Assembly (NCBI GenBank): GCA_910589185.1
Contig: CAJUSU010000018.1
Location: 27,872 to 35,885, forward strand
Length of the DNA stretch: 8,014 nt
Direction: 5' to 3'
From: an uncultured Clostridia bacterium
GTDB taxonomy: Bacteria > Bacillota > Clostridia > TANB77 > CAG-508
Part shown: positions 5,057 through 8,014 of the stretch, one piece after another
Position numbering within the stretch: the first letter of the stretch is position 1
How the letters are laid out: every line of letters starts with the position of its first letter
Program-made: the position numbers and the translations under genes
The notes under the pieces: generated by a model
What the model saw: the letters and a program-made list of their open reading frames with translations, nothing else
What the model was told of the DNA's origin: nothing
Database searches by the model: none

Positions 5057-6958
5057 ATGAATTACAGGATTGTAAATGGAGCAATAGCATATGGAGAAGA
5101 AACCATATTAGAAGAAATTAACTTTGAAATAAAAGAAAAAGATAAGATAGCAATTGTAGGAAAAAATGGGTGTGGAAAAACCACGTTATTAAAATCAATT
5201 GTAGATAATGAGATGTTAGAAGAAGGCATTGGAGAAGAAAAGTTTGGGGTGTATAAACAAGGAACACCGACAATTGGGTATTTAAAGCAAATGGAATTCG
5301 AAGACCCTAACAGCACTTTTTTGCAAGAGATTTTAAAATCTTATCAAAGTATTATTGCATTAGAGAAAAAGGTCAATGACTTGCAAAATAAATTGCAAAC
5401 ACAAACAGATGATAAGTTGATTAAGGAATATACCAACGCTCTAGAAAGATATGAGATACAAGGTGGATACACTTATAAAAAGGAATATGAGACAGCCATT
5501 CAAAAATTTGGCTTTACCAAACAAGATAAAGAAAAAAAGATAAGTGAATTTTCAGGAGGCCAAAGAACAAAAATTGCATTTATCAAATTGTTATTAAGTA
5601 AGCCAGATATTTTGTTATTAGATGAGCCTACTAACCATTTAGACATTTCAACAATTGAATGGTTAGAAGGATATTTGAAAAATTACAACAAGGCTGTTGT
5701 TATCGTATCACATGATAGAATGTTTTTAGATAAAATTGTGAATAAGGTATATGAAATTGAATATGCAGCTATGACAGAGTATTCAGGTAATTATACTTTT
5801 TTTGAAAAGAAGAAAAGAGAAGACTATGAAAAACAGCTAAAAGATTATGAATATCAACAAAAAGAAATAAAGCGTTTACAAACCATTGCAGATAGGTTTC
5901 GATATAAGCCATCAAAAGCGAAAATGGCGATGTCAAAACTAAAACAAATTGAGCACATGAAAATTATAGATGAGCCTAGTAAGTACGACTTGAGGACATT
6001 TCATACAAACTTCCATATCCCTATGGAAAGCGGTAGTTTAGTATTGTCTGCTAAGCAATTGCAAGTGGGATATGATAAGCCACTTGCAGAAGTATCTTTT
6101 GAACTATATAAAGGGCAAAAGCTTGCTATTATTGGAGAAAACGGAAAAGGAAAATCTACTTTATTGAAAACTTTAATGGGGACTATTCCAAAACTAGGAG
6201 GAGAGTTTGAATATGGCTATCATGTAAAAAAAGAATACTTTGATCAGCAAATGGAATTTTTGAACCCAAATGATACTATTTTTGATGATTTTAGTAGAGA
6301 ATTTCCTGATGTAGGGACAACAAAGGTAAGACAGATTTTGGGAACATTCTTGTTTTCAGGAGAAGATGTTTTCAAAGAAATAAAGGTGCTATCAGGTGGT
6401 GAAAAAGTACGTTTACAATTGTGCAAGATTTTCAAAAAAGAGGCAAATTTATTACTACTAGATGAGCCTACCAACCATATGGATATTGTGGGAAAAGAAA
6501 GCTTAGAAAACATCTTAAAAGAATATCAGGGGACTTTGATATTTGTTTCACATGACAGGTATTTTGTCAATAAAATTGCAGATTGCATTTTAGCATTTGA
6601 ACTAAATGGAGTAACCTATTTTAATGGAAACTATGAGCAATATTGTGAATACAAAGAAAGCCAAATAGTAGAAGAGAAGACAGAAGAAGTAGTGGAAAAG
6701 GTGAAGAGTAATAGCAATAATCAGTATTTACAAAATAAAGAAATGACAAAAAGAAAAAATAAAATGAAGAAGTTGGAAAGTGAGATAGAGCAAAGGGAGC
6801 AAGAAGTACAAGAGTTAAAGCAAAAAATGAAAAAGGAAGAAATTTGCACAGACTATGTAAAATTAAAGGAAATACAAGACAAAATTACTGAAATAGAGCA
6901 AGTGATAGAGCAGAAGATGTTGGAATGGGAAGAGTTAGGCTCTTCTATTTGCGAGTAG
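5057..6958 (+). CDS. ABC-F family ATPase (YdiF/YheS-like translation factor)
   Basis: A cytoplasmic protein of 633 residues with two ATP-binding domains and no membrane segments, the ABC-F layout. Domain 1: Walker A GKNGCGKTT (35-43), signature SGGQR (166-170), Walker B with LLLDEPTNHLD (Asp189, Glu190). An interdomain linker at about 250-305 includes RFRYKPSKAKMAMSKLKQIE, as in YdiF-type proteins. Domain 2: Walker A GENGKGKS (360-367), signature SGGEK (446-450), Walker B LLLLDEPTNHMD (Asp469, Glu470). The end (about 555-625) is a charged coiled coil, as in ABC-F proteins with a C-terminal extension. Characterised ABC-F proteins bind the ribosomal E site and relieve stalling, and some give antibiotic protection. 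The linker looks housekeeping rather than long like that of resistance factors, so a translation role is more likely; this is inferred. AAGGAG (5045-5050) precedes the ATG. It contains in-frame CGT and CGA Arg codons. Confidence 0.93.
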   Translation: MNYRIVNGAIAYGEETILEEINFEIKEKDKIAIVGKNGCGKTTLLKSIVDNEMLEEGIGEEKFGVYKQGTPTIGYLKQMEFEDPNSTFLQEILKSYQSIIALEKKVNDLQNKLQTQTDDKLIKEYTNALERYEIQGGYTYKKEYETAIQKFGFTKQDKEKKISEFSGGQRTKIAFIKLLLSKPDILLLDEPTNHLDISTIEWLEGYLKNYNKAVVIVSHDRMFLDKIVNKVYEIEYAAMTEYSGNYTFFEKKKREDYEKQLKDYEYQQKEIKRLQTIADRFRYKPSKAKMAMSKLKQIEHMKIIDEPSKYDLRTFHTNFHIPMESGSLVLSAKQLQVGYDKPLAEVSFELYKGQKLAIIGENGKGKSTLLKTLMGTIPKLGGEFEYGYHVKKEYFDQQMEFLNPNDTIFDDFSREFPDVGTTKVRQILGTFLFSGEDVFKEIKVLSGGEKVRLQLCKIFKKEANLLLLDEPTNHMDIVGKESLENILKEYQGTLIFVSHDRYFVNKIADCILAFELNGVTYFNGNYEQYCEYKESQIVEEKTEEVVEKVKSNSNNQYLQNKEMTKRKNKMKKLESEIEQREQEVQELKQKMKKEEICTDYVKLKEIQDKITEIEQVIEQKMLEWEELGSSICE

Positions 6959-6980
6959 AATGTAGAGAAGGAGATATATA

Positions 6981-7961
6981 ATGGGAATAATTGTGACAAT
7001 CATAACATTAGCTATTTTTCTATTATTGGCAATCAAGAAAAATTATATGCAGATATTAGTTTTTCTAATTATTTATTTAATATTAGCTGGGATTTTTGTA
7101 AATGCATTTGCTACCACTCCTCTAATAGGAAATTTGGCGATTTTAGTCGGAAGTCCAATACTTTCAACACTAATTTATGTTATGATAGAGTTAATATGTA
7201 TGAGTATATTTTATTATATACTGAAAAAATACAACTATATCGTTTCATTAATCGTTTATCTAGTGATAAAATTACTCATTAATATATTTTATATGACAAT
7301 ATCAGGGGAGATCTTGTTAGATTTAATATTTAATTTTATAATAGGATATATCATCATAACAGTTTATAAAGAAAATATCCAAATGGAAGTAATAAAGTGG
7401 TTTGCTATAATAGGGATGATTATTGACACTGTTTGTACATTTTTAATAGCAAGTTTTTGGAAAATAGTAGGAGGAATGATTTTATTGTTATTTGCTCTAT
7501 TTAAGCCACTGATTATATGTACAGTACCAGGATTAATATTATTTGCTATTATAATATGGTTAACAAGAAAAAAATTAAGTAAAAAAAGTGAAATATTTAA
7601 AATCATAATATATGTAATTATTTTATTTTTCTGTGAATGTGCATCTATGACAGCAGGTGGTTTATTTATAGCATATGAAAGTCATAAACCAGATGAATGT
7701 TATATAGAAATGAATAAGATTAATAATAATCAAAGTCTTATAGGATTATCAAAAGAACAAGTTGTTGAACAGTTAGGCGGGTTAAGAGAAGTATATAAGA
7801 ATAAAGAGGATAAAGAAGTATACAGCTATTATGCAGGAGAAAAAGAGGATAAGATCTTTTTTACAGAAAGTTATGTTTATTATAAATTTGTAATAGTTTT
7901 TGATGAAAATGATATAGTGGAATCTACTTCGATAGTAGAGTCTTTAAGATTAGGTGGATAA
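6981..7961 (+). CDS. Multi-pass membrane protein with a C-terminal extracytoplasmic domain, unknown function
   Basis: I do not recognise a named family. Of 326 residues, about the first 232 are nearly all hydrophobic, with roughly eight predicted membrane segments: about 2-18, 23-43, 50-80 (perhaps two), 86-106, 110-128, 137-158, 162-195 (perhaps two) and 206-231. The remainder (about 233-326) is hydrophilic. Its SLIGLSKEQVVEQLGG followed by strand-like YSYYAG, YKFVIVFDENDIVESTSI resembles the small SmpA/BamE-type fold, where a helix-loop precedes a short sheet; this is a weak likeness by eye. GAAGGAG (6967-6973) is seven bases before the ATG, and only 22 bp separate it from the ABC-F gene, so they are probably co-transcribed. 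A functional link to the ABC-F protein is unproven. A strong terminator follows. Confidence 0.75.
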   Translation: MGIIVTIITLAIFLLLAIKKNYMQILVFLIIYLILAGIFVNAFATTPLIGNLAILVGSPILSTLIYVMIELICMSIFYYILKKYNYIVSLIVYLVIKLLINIFYMTISGEILLDLIFNFIIGYIIITVYKENIQMEVIKWFAIIGMIIDTVCTFLIASFWKIVGGMILLLFALFKPLIICTVPGLILFAIIIWLTRKKLSKKSEIFKIIIYVIILFFCECASMTAGGLFIAYESHKPDECYIEMNKINNNQSLIGLSKEQVVEQLGGLREVYKNKEDKEVYSYYAGEKEDKIFFTESYVYYKFVIVFDENDIVESTSIVESLRLGG

Positions 7962-7976
7962 ATTACAGGTATACTG

Positions 7977-8013
7977 TTAGATGTAAATAAATGAGTTTAC
8001 ATCTAATTTTTTT
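7977..8013 (+). terminator. Rho-independent terminator closing the ABC-F operon
   Basis: An 11-bp perfect stem, TTAGATGTAAA (7977-7987) with TTTACATCTAA (7996-8006), has an eight-base loop and is followed by seven T (8007-8013). It begins 15 bases after the stop codon. Confidence 0.85.
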
Positions 8014-8014
8014 G

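Noticed and set aside
5057..6958. ABC-F protein as an antibiotic resistance factor
   Set aside because: The interdomain linker looks like that of housekeeping YdiF-type proteins, and there is no attenuator-like leader or mobile element nearby.

Overview
The window reads as chromosomal DNA of a low-GC Gram-positive bacterium, most likely a gut-type member of the Clostridia. The support is: strongly AT-rich sequence, purine-rich Shine-Dalgarno sites before most genes, sigma-A-like promoters, Arg encoded almost entirely by AGA/AGG, an ammonia-type NadE, a YdiF/YheS-like ABC-F ATPase, and a small protein resembling the clostridial DUF6774 family. All genes lie on the + strand. No mobile element, CRISPR array, rRNA or tRNA was seen, and no gene-free stretch exceeds about 150 bases.

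Layout. (1) 2-1069: the 3' part of a gene for a highly charged protein with two or three helix-turn-helix-like segments; its reading frame is open to the left edge. (2) 1070-1977: a ZIP-family metal transporter with its own promoter, a long dyad overlapping that promoter, a GTG start and a terminator. (3) 2025-2184: a DUF6774-like small protein that is continuous only after a +1 frameshift. (4) 2247-4332: a promoter, then a membrane-anchored extracytoplasmic protein, nadD (also split by a +1 frameshift) and nadE, with 11-12 bp gaps, apparently one operon holding the last two steps of NAD synthesis. (5) 4364-5010: a monocistronic YiiX-type permuted papain-fold protein with a strong promoter and terminator. 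(6) 5000-8013: a promoter, an ABC-F ATPase and a multi-pass membrane protein with a small extracytoplasmic C-terminal domain, closed by a terminator.

The main observation is that both broken genes break in the same way. In each, removing one C that lies directly before GGA restores a conserved Gly (FTQL-GDT in the DUF6774-like protein, MI-GSDN in NadD). In each, the 0-frame codon at the break is CGG. I scanned every CGG trinucleotide on the + strand: these are the only two in-frame CGG codons in the window. Other CGN codons (CGT, CGA) occur in frame inside intact genes. This suggests +1 recoding at an unassigned or poorly decoded CGG codon rather than two unrelated mutations or sequencing errors. 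It is an inference from two sites and needs genome-wide testing.
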